Assembly (NCBI RefSeq): GCF_049331405.1
Contig: NZ_CP186274.1
Span: forward strand, 4,712,001 to 4,776,000
Reading direction: 5' to 3'
DNA length: 64,000 nucleotides
From: PoT sp049331405
Lineage (GTDB): Bacteria > Planctomycetota > Planctomycetia > Isosphaerales > Isosphaeraceae
The notes below the pieces were generated by a model. The model worked only from the letters and a program-made list of their open reading frames with translations. It had not been told where the DNA came from and searched no databases. Position 1 is the first letter of the stretch, and every line of letters starts with the position of its first letter. The translations under genes and the position numbers were made by a program. Shown one piece after another: positions 17,146 to 25,693 of the stretch.

Positions 17146-17436
17146 TCAACTGAATGGGGCGACTTTTTTTTTCAGCCACTCGAGTTCCATCTTGAGGCGC
17201 TCGATCTGTTCGAAGAGTTCGGCCTGGCGTGCCTCGGCGTCAGCCGAGGCCGCCTTGGCCGGACTCCCGAAGACCTCCTCGGCACTGCTGATGAGCTGCT
17301 TCTTCCAGCCATGGATCGATGTGGGATGGACGCCATAGTGGCCGGCCAACTCGTTGATCGTGCGGTCTCCCTTGAGGGCCGCCAGGGCGACTTGAGCCTT
17401 GAACGCCGCCGTGTGGACTTGCCGCTTCCTCGCCAT
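17146..17436 (-). CDS. IS3-family transposase OrfA (HTH)
   Basis: 96 residues (MARKRQVHTAAFKAQVALAA). The HTH_Tnp_1 pattern ELAGHYGVHPTSIHGWKKQL is followed by a leucine-zipper-like coil (AELFEQIERLKMELEWLKKK). It ends just after a run of nine A residues on the coding strand (17164-17172). OrfB is reached by a shift equal to dropping one A. Known for the family: OrfA binds the IS ends and modulates OrfAB. Confidence 0.9.
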   Translation of the reverse strand: MARKRQVHTAAFKAQVALAALKGDRTINELAGHYGVHPTSIHGWKKQLISSAEEVFGSPAKAASADAEARQAELFEQIERLKMELEWLKKKVAPFS

Positions 17437-17529
17437 CCGTCCTCCTCCTCAGACCCGTCTGAGTAGCTTAACAGATGGTCCAGTTTTCGGGGTCCACCAT
17501 AGTCATCACTTGTATTCGCAAATGAGGCT

Positions 17530-17686
17530 CCTCGGCCGGAGGCCGAGGTATCAGGAAGGCCCCCCGAGGGGGCCCGATACGTGAGGAAGCCCCCGTTGGG
17601 GGCGATGACTTGAGTCGCTCCGTCGGAGCCCGGTACATGCGGTAGCCCCCGCGGGGGGCGTAAGGCCAGGAAGGCCCCCTCGGGGC
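17530..17686. repeat. Ladder of six GC-rich hairpins
   Basis: Six short perfect or near-perfect stem-loops follow one another at about 26-30 bp pitch. Examples are CCTCGGCC/GGCCGAGG (17530-17548), GGCCCCC/GGGGGCC (17558-17574), GCCCCC/GGGGGC (17589-17603), GCTCC/GGAGC (17617-17629), GCCCCC/GGGGGGC (17645-17659) and GGCCCC/GGGGCC (17673-17687). Spacers share AGGAAGGC and GGTA-type words. The ladder ends where the IS200-type transposase gene ends. It looks like a REP-type array; it is not coding. Confidence 0.6.
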
Positions 17687-17694
17687 CTACGGGG

Positions 17695-18121
17695 TTACTC
17701 CAGGTTCAACTCGCCCTGCCGACGATCCAGCTCATCCTGCTCGCGGATGTACTGCCGCACCCGGGCCTCATCAAGGCCCACCGTGCTCACGCAATAACCC
17801 GTCGCCCAGAAATGCAGGCCCGTCATCCGGCGGCTCCTTCAACAGCTCACGATGGATCCGGACGGCGCTCTTGCCCTTCAGGAACCCGATCGTGTTCGCC
17901 ACGCTATACTTGGGCGGTATGCTCAAGCACAGGTGGATGTGGTCGGGCATCGCGTGCCCTTCCAACAGATCGATCCCGCGTTGACGGCACAATTCCCGAA
18001 GGATCGGGCCGATCTGATGCCGAAGCCTTCCGTAGAAGACTTTGCGGCGGTACTTCGGTATGATCACGACGTGGTACTTGCATTCCCACCGGACATGGGA
18101 AAGGCTCTGCCATTCGTGCAT
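17695..18121 (-). pseudogene. IS200-family transposase TnpA, frameshifted
   Basis: The frame from the ATG at 18121 gives MHEWQSLSHVRWECKYHVVI, KYRRKVFYG and the HUH motif MPDHIHLCLSIPP, then departs from the family after LLKEP and stops at 17771. In another frame the expected end continues: RMTGLHFWATGYCVSTVG, then EARVRQYIREQDELDRR with the catalytic Tyr, ending at 17695. One extra C in the CCGCCGG at about 17826-17832 explains this. Without Tyr the encoded 116-residue product cannot cleave DNA. Known for the family: single-strand transposition. Confidence 0.75.
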
Positions 18122-18170
18122 AGGCTCCTCCTTCCTGCCCCTCGGGGCCTTCCTGGAAGGAGGAGCCTAT
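18120..18170. promoter_or_regulatory. 16-bp perfect hairpin at the TnpA start
   Basis: The arms 18120-18135 (ATAGGCTCCTCCTTCC) and 18155-18170 pair perfectly, with a GC-rich inner part. The stem takes in the purine-rich leader (GGAAGGAGGAG) ahead of the transposase ATG. In IS200 a 5' stem-loop that masks the ribosome binding site is known to repress TnpA translation; this one is positioned to do the same. Confidence 0.7.
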
Positions 18171-18548
18171 TTCATTGCACGTCGGATCGCTCGAAGCTCT
18201 TCGGGTCGCACGGCCAGAGGCCGTGGATTTATGACGTATTAAGGAAAACGACCGCACAACGATAGAATCCTTTGAACTCTGGCTTCATGACTCCATGCTC
18301 TTCGGACTAACTTGCCTGATCGCCATAAGAAAAATTGTCATCCCGGAATGCGCGATGTTAACTTGATCTAGTGAATGTCTCGTCGATGTTGGAGAATCAT
18401 CCGACCAGGGGCCCGTCGTCAATCGTCGGGCATGAGCTGGAGTCGATCGAGGTGGATCGGGAGTTCTCCCGACCCACGCAAGGTGGCCGCTGCCGATAGC
18501 AGCCCGATCGAACGGACTGGATGATTCAACAATCCTGGAGTCGAGACG
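18171..18548. other. Intergenic region, no gene seen
   Basis: About 380 bp between the IS200-type element and the CRTAC1 gene. I see no RNA gene or ORF with family features. A GGAG precedes the next start codon by about 10 bp. Confidence 0.4.
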
Positions 18549-21521
18549 ATGTCGTCTCCTCAAGCCGCTCAGGTCGCCTCGAGGCGTTGGATCTGGATCG
18601 TCGGGGTGATCGCAGGTTCGGTCCTGCTTGCGATGTTCGCCTGGGGTGCCTGGCGATTGTCGCAAGGTCCCGCGGGCGGCAAGGCTCCGGCGAAAACGGC
18701 TCGCTGGGCCCCCATCCAGGCGGCCCTCGACCGAGGGGATTGGAACTCGGTCGAGCGCCGGCTTCCCGACTGGTTGAGCGAGAACCCCGACCACGGCCAG
18801 GGGTGGCTGACCGCCGCCGCCCTGAATGTGGCGAGGGGGAAACCCTCGGAGGCCCTCGAGCCGCTCAAGAAGGTTCGCAACGAAGATCCTTCCTGGGTCT
18901 ATGCCCTGGGGATGACCGGCGAGCTCGAGCTCCAGCTCGGCGACGCCGCGGAGGCCGAGCGAGCCTTCCGCGAAATGGCCGCGGCCGACCCCTCGGCGAT
19001 CCCCGCCCGGAAGCGTCTCGTCTATCTCTACAGCCTGGAGCTTCGAACTGCGGAGGCCCGCAGCGTGCTCTGGGAGATCTACCGGGCCCGACCCGATCCG
19101 AGCGTCCTGGCCGAACTCGTCGACGCACTATTCCTCATCGAGAACGATGTTCGCGGCTTCGGCCCCGATCTCGAGCGCTTCCTCAGGATGACGCCGGACG
19201 ATCCCTGGCTCAGGCATGCCAAGGGTCTTTCGTTGCACTGGCGAGGGCAAGACGCCGAAGCCCTGACATATCTCGAATCGGCCTCGACCGCGCTCGAGAA
19301 CGATCTCACGGGCCGGTTCGCGCTGGCTGAGTGCGTCCGCAGACTCGGCCGAGCCGAGTCGATCCCCAAATCACCTCCCGCCCCTGAGAAAGTCCTTGGC
19401 CGTCGCCCCGAGCGTCCTCGTGCGGTCGCCGCAGCATGGTCGGTCCTCGCCGGCAGGCTCGCCGAGGGGGCGCATGACGAGGCCGATGCCCTCCGGTTCT
19501 ACCACGAGGCCGTCGCGACCCACCCGGAGAGCCGGGAGTCCCTTTTCCGACTGGGGCAGATCCTCACCCGGACGGGAAAGGCGAAGGAGGGTCGGGAATG
19601 CCTCGATCGCGCGGAGGCCATCCGGCTCCGCCATCGGGCACTGCAAAACGCGCTAGCCGATGCGCGAGGAGAAGGCTTCAACGCGACGAACTGCGAACGG
19701 CTCGGGACGCTCTGCCTCGAGGCGGGCATGCCCGCCGAGGCTCGCGCCTGGTTCGAGATGGCCCTCAGGTACGACCCCGAACTCGCGTCGGCGACGAAAG
19801 CCCTGGAGCCACTGACGAAGGTCGGGCCGCTCGAGGAACTCCCCTTCGCCCTGGCGAGCCCGGTTCGACGCGAGGTCGAGGCCGTCGCGACTCCGGTTCC
19901 TGTTGTGGCCGAGTCTCAAGTGCCCGCATCGATCCTCTTCGAGGAGGGTGCAGCGGCGGCCGGCCTCGACTTCGTTTACGACAGCGGGGCGAACGGCGAC
20001 CACTTCGTCGTCGACACCATGGGCGGGGGTGTCGGCCTGATCGATTTCGACGAGGACGGTTATCTCGACATCTACCTCGTCAACGGCTGCCGACTCCCGA
20101 TCGACCCGAACCATCCCCCTCGCCCCAACCGCCTGTATCGCAACAAGGGGGACAGGACGTTTGAAGACGTGACGGCGCGTGCCAACGTCGCGGGCTTCGG
20201 CTACGGCATGGGCTGCACCGTGGCCGACTACGACAACGACGGCCACGATGACCTCTTCGTGACCGGATATCGCCACACGATCCTCTATCGCAACAAGGGG
20301 GACGGGACGTTCGAGGACGTGACGTCCAAGGCCGGCGTCGCCTCCGGTCGCTGGACCACGGCCTCGGGCTTCGGGGACCTCGACGGCGACGGCGATCTCG
20401 ACCTCGTGGTCGTCTCCTACGTCGAGGCCGACCCGGCCACGGCGCCCCCTTGCGTGGATCAGTCGGGGCATCCGATCCACTGCTCTCCCGGCCGTTTCCC
20501 CGATCAGTTCGACCAGATCTTCCGCAACAACGGCGACGGCACCTTCGCCGACGTGAGCCGCGAGGCCGGGATCGAGTTGCCCCGAGGGCGAGGTCTCGGC
20601 CTGGCGATCGCCGACTTCGACGACGACGCCAAGCTCGACCTCTTCATCGCCAACGACGCGACCCCGAACTATCTCTTCCGCAACCTCGGAGGCCTGAAAT
20701 TCGAGGAGACGGGCCTGTCGTCGGGGGTCGCTTGCGACGGCTCGGGCCAGGCCACGGCGAGCATGGGGGTCGTCGCCGACGACCTCGACGGCGACGGCCG
20801 GATCGACCTCTATCACACCAACTTCCTCAACGAGCCGAACACCCTGCGGCTGAATGCGGGGGGCGGCCTGTTCGTGGACTCGACCCTCGCGGCCGGGCTC
20901 GATGCCCCAAGCCGGGCGACCACCGGCTTCGGCGCGGCGAGCCTCGACGTCGACAACGACGGCCGGCTCGACCTCTTCGTCGTCAACGGCCATGTCGACG
21001 ACCAGCCCTGGGTCAACAGCCCGATGGCCCAGCCAGCCCAGCTCTACTGGAACCGGGGTCAGGGGCAGTTCCTGCTAGCGGGATCTGCGGCCTCCCCCTT
21101 CCTCGCGTCGCCCAAGGTGGGCCGAGGCCTGGCCCTCGGCGACCTCGACAATGACGGCCGACTCGACCTTGTTGCAGTCTTGCGAGACGCCCCGGTCGCC
21201 CTGCTCTGGAACCGCTCGGCCAACCCGGGTCACTGGCTCAAGATCAACTTGCGCGGGACGCGTTCGGGGAAATTCCCGGTGGGCACCAGGGTCGTCTGCG
21301 AGGCTGGGGGGACGAAGTCCACGCGATGGCTCACGTCGGGCACGGGCTACCTCTCGTCGCACGCCCAAACCCTGCACTTCGGCCTCGCCGGCGCGGCGAA
21401 GGTCGACCGGCTGGAGATCCACTGGCCCTCGGGAAAGTCTCAGTCCTGGAACAGTCTCGACGCCGATCGTGCTTACCTCGTCGAGGAAGGTGCCGAGCCC
21501 AGGGCCTTGAACAGGCCGTGA
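18549..21521 (+). CDS. TPR + FG-GAP/ASPIC (CRTAC1-type) extracytoplasmic protein
   Basis: 990 residues. One N-terminal membrane anchor (RRWIWIVGVIAGSVLLAMFA, residues 12-31) is followed by TPR-like helical repeats to about 440. Then come FG-GAP/VCBS repeats with calcium-binding loops such as DFDEDGYLDI, DYDNDGHDDLF, DLDGDGDLDLV and DLDNDGRLDLV (about 480-910). A C-terminal ASPIC/UnbV domain ends the protein (RGTRSGKFPVGTRVVCEAGG, then TGYLSSHAQTLHFGL and IHWPSGKSQ). This architecture is common in planctomycetes and related phyla. Calcium binding and a cell-surface location are family knowledge; the partner is unknown. Confidence 0.85.
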   Translation: MSSPQAAQVASRRWIWIVGVIAGSVLLAMFAWGAWRLSQGPAGGKAPAKTARWAPIQAALDRGDWNSVERRLPDWLSENPDHGQGWLTAAALNVARGKPSEALEPLKKVRNEDPSWVYALGMTGELELQLGDAAEAERAFREMAAADPSAIPARKRLVYLYSLELRTAEARSVLWEIYRARPDPSVLAELVDALFLIENDVRGFGPDLERFLRMTPDDPWLRHAKGLSLHWRGQDAEALTYLESASTALENDLTGRFALAECVRRLGRAESIPKSPPAPEKVLGRRPERPRAVAAAWSVLAGRLAEGAHDEADALRFYHEAVATHPESRESLFRLGQILTRTGKAKEGRECLDRAEAIRLRHRALQNALADARGEGFNATNCERLGTLCLEAGMPAEARAWFEMALRYDPELASATKALEPLTKVGPLEELPFALASPVRREVEAVATPVPVVAESQVPASILFEEGAAAAGLDFVYDSGANGDHFVVDTMGGGVGLIDFDEDGYLDIYLVNGCRLPIDPNHPPRPNRLYRNKGDRTFEDVTARANVAGFGYGMGCTVADYDNDGHDDLFVTGYRHTILYRNKGDGTFEDVTSKAGVASGRWTTASGFGDLDGDGDLDLVVVSYVEADPATAPPCVDQSGHPIHCSPGRFPDQFDQIFRNNGDGTFADVSREAGIELPRGRGLGLAIADFDDDAKLDLFIANDATPNYLFRNLGGLKFEETGLSSGVACDGSGQATASMGVVADDLDGDGRIDLYHTNFLNEPNTLRLNAGGGLFVDSTLAAGLDAPSRATTGFGAASLDVDNDGRLDLFVVNGHVDDQPWVNSPMAQPAQLYWNRGQGQFLLAGSAASPFLASPKVGRGLALGDLDNDGRLDLVAVLRDAPVALLWNRSANPGHWLKINLRGTRSGKFPVGTRVVCEAGGTKSTRWLTSGTGYLSSHAQTLHFGLAGAAKVDRLEIHWPSGKSQSWNSLDADRAYLVEEGAEPRALNRP

Positions 21522-21556
21522 CGCATAACCCGCGTGGATTACGTTATGCTGGGTAG

Positions 21557-23359
21557 ATGCAAAACCTCGACCTGATCCTTACATTGACGGGCGGCCTCGC
21601 GGCGGCCCTCGTCTGCGGCTACATAACCCTCCGGCTCGGCCTGTCGCCCATCGTCGGCTATCTCCTCGCGGGGCTGGTCGTCGGGCCTTATACGCCGGGG
21701 TTCATCGCCGACCATCACCTGGCGGACCAGCTCGCCGAGATCGGAGTCATCCTCTTGATGTTCGGCGTCGGGCTCCAGTTCCACGTCGAGGAGCTGCTCG
21801 CCGTCCGCCGCGTGGCCGTGCCCGGTGCATTGGGTAGGAGCCTGATCGCCACGGCAATTGGGGCCGGTCTCGGGCTGGCGTACGGCTGGGGCTGGCAGGC
21901 GGGGGTCGTGTTCGGCCTGGCGCTCTCGGTCGCCAGCACCGTTGTCCTGATGCGCGTGCTCGCCGACAGCGGCGACTTGCAGACCCCGGCCGGCCACATC
22001 GCCGTCGGCTGGCTCGTGGTCGAGGACCTTTTCACCGTCCTCGTCCTCGTGCTCCTTCCGGCCGTCTTCGCGCCCGGCGGCGACGCGGCCAGCCTGGCCA
22101 TGGCCGTGGGAACCGCCCTGGGCAAGGTCGCCCTGATGGTGGGGCTGACGATCGTCTTCGGCAAGCGCCTGATCCCCTGGCTCCTCACCCGCGCGGCCGA
22201 GACCCGCTCGCGCGAGTTGTTCACGCTGACGGTCCTGGTCGTGGCGTTGGGAATTGCGGTCGGCTCCGTCAAGCTCTTCGGCGTCTCGATGGCGCTGGGG
22301 GCGTTCCTGGCGGGGATGGTTGTGGGCCGCACCGAGTTCAGCCTGAGGGCGGGCACCGAGGCCTTGCCCATGCGCGACGCCTTCGCGGTGCTCTTCTTCG
22401 TCTCGATCGGGATCCTCTTCCGCCCGAAGTTCCTGCTCGAGTCGCCTGGGTTGGTGCTCTGGACGCTCGCCATCGTGATGCTGGCCAAGCCCATCGTGGC
22501 CTTCGCCATCGTGACCCTCCTGAAATACCCCTTCCGGACCGGCCTCACGGTGGCATTATCAACGGCACAGATCGGCGAGTTCTCATTCATCCTCGCGTCG
22601 GTCGGCGAGCGGATCGGTGTGGTCGACGACAAGGTGCGGAATGCCCTCGTCGCCACGGCGATCATCTCCATCACGCTCAACCCCCTTCTCTACCGCATGA
22701 TGGGGACGATCGAGAAGTTCCTCAAGCTATACCTCAAGAGCCCTGCGCCCGTGGATGTACCGACGCACTTCGACGCGGCCAGCAAGCCATCGTCGAGCGA
22801 CGGGGCCTCGCGAGAGTCCCGCTATCGGGCCGTCATCGTGGGCTATGGCCCGGTGGGTCGGACCCTGGCCAGGCTCCTCCAGGATAATCGGATCGAGCCG
22901 GTCATCATCGAGCTGAACATCGAGACCGTCCGCCGATTGACGAGCGATGGGACCAGGGCCATCTACGGCGACGCGACGCACCGCGACACGCTCGAGAACG
23001 CCAACCTGGCGAAGGCCTCCGTCCTGATCATCAGCAGTTCCTCGATGCACGGGACCGCCGAGACGATCCGTCACGCCCGCGAGCTGAACCCGAAGATCCT
23101 GATCTTCGTCCGCTCAAGCTACCTGCGCGAGAGCACCGAGCTTCAAATGGCCGGGGCCGACCTCGTCTTCTCGGGCGAAGGGGAAGTCGCGCTCGCGATG
23201 ACCGAATCCGTCCTGCGTCAACTCCACGCCACCCCCGAGCAGATCGACCGCGAACGCGATCGGATCCGCTCCGACCTCTTCCGCGACCTCCCCACCGCCG
23301 CGACCGTTCTCGATGACCGGGAGCTGCCCGAGGCCGTGAGCGGCCAGGCCGCGGAGTGA
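21557..23359 (+). CDS. CPA2 cation:proton antiporter with TrkA-N domain (KefB/YbaL-like)
   Basis: 600 residues. About twelve hydrophobic segments span residues 1-385 (LILTLTGGLAAALVCGYITL at the start, LLAGLVVGPYTPGF, LLMFGVGLQFHVEELL). A cytosolic Rossmann TrkA-N domain begins near 420 (YRAVIVGYGPVGRTLARLLQ, with GDATHRDTLENA). The order matches KefB/KefC/YbaL potassium-efflux or cation/proton exchangers. It starts 36 bp after the CRTAC1 stop, with GGGTAG ahead of the ATG, so the two may share a transcript. Ion specificity is not certain. Confidence 0.9.
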   Translation: MQNLDLILTLTGGLAAALVCGYITLRLGLSPIVGYLLAGLVVGPYTPGFIADHHLADQLAEIGVILLMFGVGLQFHVEELLAVRRVAVPGALGRSLIATAIGAGLGLAYGWGWQAGVVFGLALSVASTVVLMRVLADSGDLQTPAGHIAVGWLVVEDLFTVLVLVLLPAVFAPGGDAASLAMAVGTALGKVALMVGLTIVFGKRLIPWLLTRAAETRSRELFTLTVLVVALGIAVGSVKLFGVSMALGAFLAGMVVGRTEFSLRAGTEALPMRDAFAVLFFVSIGILFRPKFLLESPGLVLWTLAIVMLAKPIVAFAIVTLLKYPFRTGLTVALSTAQIGEFSFILASVGERIGVVDDKVRNALVATAIISITLNPLLYRMMGTIEKFLKLYLKSPAPVDVPTHFDAASKPSSSDGASRESRYRAVIVGYGPVGRTLARLLQDNRIEPVIIELNIETVRRLTSDGTRAIYGDATHRDTLENANLAKASVLIISSSSMHGTAETIRHARELNPKILIFVRSSYLRESTELQMAGADLVFSGEGEVALAMTESVLRQLHATPEQIDRERDRIRSDLFRDLPTAATVLDDRELPEAVSGQAAE

Positions 23360-23404
23360 GCCGGCATATTACTCATAAAGCCTTATCATAATTTATAAAA
23401 TCTA

Positions 23405-24445
23405 ATGTATCACACCGTTGCTCGACTCAAGAGGAAGACCTTCGCCATTCTCGTCGTCTTAGGGATGACGGGAGCCGGCGCTCAGTGGAGCCAGTTCGCG
23501 GAAAAGCCGGAGGACTGGTATCGCGGCCCGGAGGGGCGTCGAATCGCGGCCAACATCCTCTCATATCAGACAGCCGCGGGGGACTGGCCGAAGAATACCG
23601 ACACCTCAGCCAAAACCTTCGAGGGAGACCCTGCCAAGCTCCACGGCACGTTCGACAATGGCGCGAGCGTCGGCGAGCTCCGATTCCTGGCTCGGGCCTA
23701 CGCAGCGACGAAGGACTCGCAGATTCATGCGGCCTTCCTTAAAGGCATGGATCACATTCTCGCCGCGCAATATGAGAATGGCGGTTGGCCCCAGACGTCG
23801 CCCCCCGGCGAAAAATATCCCCGCTACATCACGTTCAACGACAACACCATGGTCAACCTCATGGGGTTCGTCCGAGACGTGGCCAATTCGCAAGATTTTG
23901 CATTCGTCGATGAGTCGCGCCGGGCGTCGGCCCGAAGGGCCTTCGACGCGGGGGTCGCGTGCATCCTCAAGTGCCAGTTGAAGGTCGACGGCGTGTTGAC
24001 GGCCTGGTGTGCCCAGCATGATGAGAAGACGTTCGAACCGAAACCGGCGCGGGCCTATGAGCTCGTTTCTCTGAGCGGTGCCGAGAGTGCGGGGATTCTG
24101 TCCTTGCTCATGAGCCTCGAGCGGCCGAGCGCCGAGGTCGTGCAGGCGATCGAGGGGGGCGTCCATTGGTTCGAGCGGGCCAAACTCACCGGCATCCGCC
24201 AGGAGATCGTCTCCGGCAACAAGGTCATCGTCGACGACCCCAACGCCCCGCCGGTCTGGGCCCGATTCTACGAGATCGGCACCAACCGCCCATTCTTCTG
24301 CGGCCGGGATGGCGTGAAGAAGTACCGACTTGCCGACATCGAGGCCGAGCGACGCAACAACTATGCCTGGTACGGAATCTGGGGCACGAAAGTCAAGGAG
24401 AGCTTCGCCCGGTGGTCGGCGAGTCATCGACCTGGATCGAAGTAA
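23405..24445 (+). CDS. pelA: Pectate lyase, PL10 family
   Basis: 346 residues with a signal peptide (RKTFAILVVLGMTGAGAQ). Family features: ILSYQTAAGDWPKNTDTS, GTFDNGASVGELRFLARAYA, QYENGGWPQTSPPGEKYPRY, ITFNDNTMVNLMGF, RAYELVSLSGAESAGIL, PPVWARFYEIGTNRPFFCGR and DGVKKY. Conserved Asp and Arg residues in these blocks match the PL10 active site region. It cleaves polygalacturonate by beta-elimination outside the cytoplasm. The upstream 45 bp is AT-rich and may hold the promoter. The gene fits a polysaccharide-degrading lifestyle. Confidence 0.9.
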   Translation: MYHTVARLKRKTFAILVVLGMTGAGAQWSQFAEKPEDWYRGPEGRRIAANILSYQTAAGDWPKNTDTSAKTFEGDPAKLHGTFDNGASVGELRFLARAYAATKDSQIHAAFLKGMDHILAAQYENGGWPQTSPPGEKYPRYITFNDNTMVNLMGFVRDVANSQDFAFVDESRRASARRAFDAGVACILKCQLKVDGVLTAWCAQHDEKTFEPKPARAYELVSLSGAESAGILSLLMSLERPSAEVVQAIEGGVHWFERAKLTGIRQEIVSGNKVIVDDPNAPPVWARFYEIGTNRPFFCGRDGVKKYRLADIEAERRNNYAWYGIWGTKVKESFARWSASHRPGSK

Positions 24446-24469
24446 AGGCGGTCGGTGACATCCCGTCAG

Positions 24470-24808
24470 CTAATTGGACAGCGGCAGTTCGGGTTCAATG
24501 CGGACCCATGGGAACAACATGGCTCGCTGATACCTGGATTTGATCCGGGCGAGGTGGACCGCCTGTTTCTTCGAGGTTTCGACGATCTTGGACTGCTCCT
24601 CGGCGTCGTAGCCATTCGGGGCGAAGAGTCCGGTCTCGATGACCTTTGCTCGCTGGCTCGAGATGCGCTCAAGCGACGCATAATGTCGGGCCATGCGCCG
24701 ATACTCCATCGAACGCTTGCAGAGCGTGCCGAGATGGATGGCGAACGCCATGATCGCGATCCCGCACATCATCCTCGCCAGGGTGAGCCTAGGTCGCTTC
24801 GCTCGCAT
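24470..24808 (-). CDS. Small membrane-anchored hypothetical protein
   Basis: 112 residues from an ATG at 24808 (MRAKRPRLTLARMMCGIAIM). A single N-terminal membrane segment after a basic RLTLARMM start is a form I associate with many planctomycete membrane proteins. The rest is helical (SMEYRRMARHYASLERISSQ). The longer upstream frame to 25189 runs antisense into the neighbouring gene and is not used. Function unknown. Confidence 0.55.
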   Translation of the reverse strand: MRAKRPRLTLARMMCGIAIMAFAIHLGTLCKRSMEYRRMARHYASLERISSQRAKVIETGLFAPNGYDAEEQSKIVETSKKQAVHLARIKSRYQRAMLFPWVRIEPELPLSN

Positions 24809-25094
24809 GTGCGGTTCGCTTCGGATGGAATTGATCGAGAGATCCGACGCCACGATGGCGGTTTGCCCCATCGTAACGACAAACGTCATGGACCGCCAGC
24901 ACAACTCTTTGCGGGCGTTCCTCCATTGCCGAAGTTGCGTCAGCGACATACAACCAAGCTTGGTTCGGCGAGGGCGATCATGAAGACGTCCAAGAGCACT
25001 CGGATTTTCACCCTTAAGTACCTGACCCCGCTGGTTGAGCATACCGGGGACTTCATGGATACCAACGGCTCGAGACCTCCAGGAGTTTGATCCC

Positions 25095-25547
25095 ATGGAC
25101 CGACGCCATTTCCTCGCCGCGACGGCTTGCTTGACGACAACGGGCGCCGCCAAGGCAATCCAGCCCGAGGCAGATGCTGACGCCGCCATCCGGCGCGTGA
25201 TCCAGAATTATGTCGAGGCGAGGGAAGCCAGCGACCCGAAGGCCATAGGCCTGCTCTTCGTCGAGGATGCCGACCAACTCGTCTCGGACGGCACCTGGCG
25301 TCGCGGGCGCGAGGAACTCGTCAAGGGCATGCTCGAGTCCTCCAAGAAGAACCCGGCCAAGCGGACGATCGAAGTCGTCTCAGTGCGACGGCTCGCCGCG
25401 GAGATCGCCCTGGCGGATGGCCGCTACGTCCAGAAGGCCAGGGATGGCGGCAGCGACCGCGTCATGTGGACCGCGATCACGCTGAAGCATGGCCCGGAGG
25501 GCTGGCAGATCGCCGCGATCCGGAACATGCTCCCAGCGAAGGCCTAG
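25095..25547 (+). CDS. SnoaL/DUF4440-like protein with twin-arginine signal
   Basis: 150 residues from the ATG at 25095, preceded by AGGAG at 25081-25084. The N-terminus MDRRHFLAATACLTTTGAAK is Tat-like. The body matches the SgcJ/EcaC group of the NTF2-like fold: IRRVIQNYVEAREASDPKAI, LFVEDADQLVSDGTWRRGRE, and the C-terminal VMWTAITLKHGPEGWQIAAI. Members of this fold bind small ligands or act as accessory subunits; the role here is unknown. Export is inferred from the signal. Confidence 0.75.
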   Translation: MDRRHFLAATACLTTTGAAKAIQPEADADAAIRRVIQNYVEAREASDPKAIGLLFVEDADQLVSDGTWRRGREELVKGMLESSKKNPAKRTIEVVSVRRLAAEIALADGRYVQKARDGGSDRVMWTAITLKHGPEGWQIAAIRNMLPAKA

Positions 25548-25574
25548 ACCAATTGCCCGAACCAGAAACGATAC

Positions 25575-25631
25575 CGGGTGGATCGCCCCGTCGGCCCCCA
25601 TCGAAGGGGAACCGCCGAAGCCATCCACCCG
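25575..25631. terminator. Stem-loop between convergent genes
   Basis: A 9-bp stem CGGGTGGAT/ATCCACCCG (25575-25583 with 25623-25631) encloses a smaller CCCC/GGGG hairpin. It lies between the stops of the SnoaL-like gene and the leftward FBPase gene. There is no T-run, so a bidirectional transcript end is inferred from position. Confidence 0.4.
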
Positions 25632-25693
25632 CTGCATCTTCATACTTCGATATCGGCTTACGATCCGTGAAGTTCGCGTGAATCTGGCTCGCG

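Larger units (their letters stand above)
16259..17498 (-). mobile_element. IS3-family insertion sequence
   Basis: About 1.24 kb bounded by imperfect inverted repeats. The left end GGTGGACCCC (16259-16268) matches the right end GGGGTCCACC (17489-17498), and similarity continues inward (CTAGACCA versus CTGGACCAT after complementing). It holds orfA and orfB on the minus strand. No clear target duplication is seen outside the ends, so it may be old or rearranged. Confidence 0.8.
17520..18170 (-). mobile_element. IS200/IS605-type element, probably inactive
   Basis: A single HUH transposase gene is flanked on its 5' side by a long hairpin (18120-18170) and on its 3' side by GC hairpins. IS200-family elements have no terminal inverted repeats but subterminal palindromes, which fits. 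The exact ends cannot be set from one copy. The transposase is frameshifted. The IS3 element sits directly beside its 3' end. Confidence 0.6.

Noticed and set aside
17530..17686. CRISPR array
   Set aside because: The repeated units are short self-pairing hairpins with almost no spacer diversity of proper length and no cas genes nearby.
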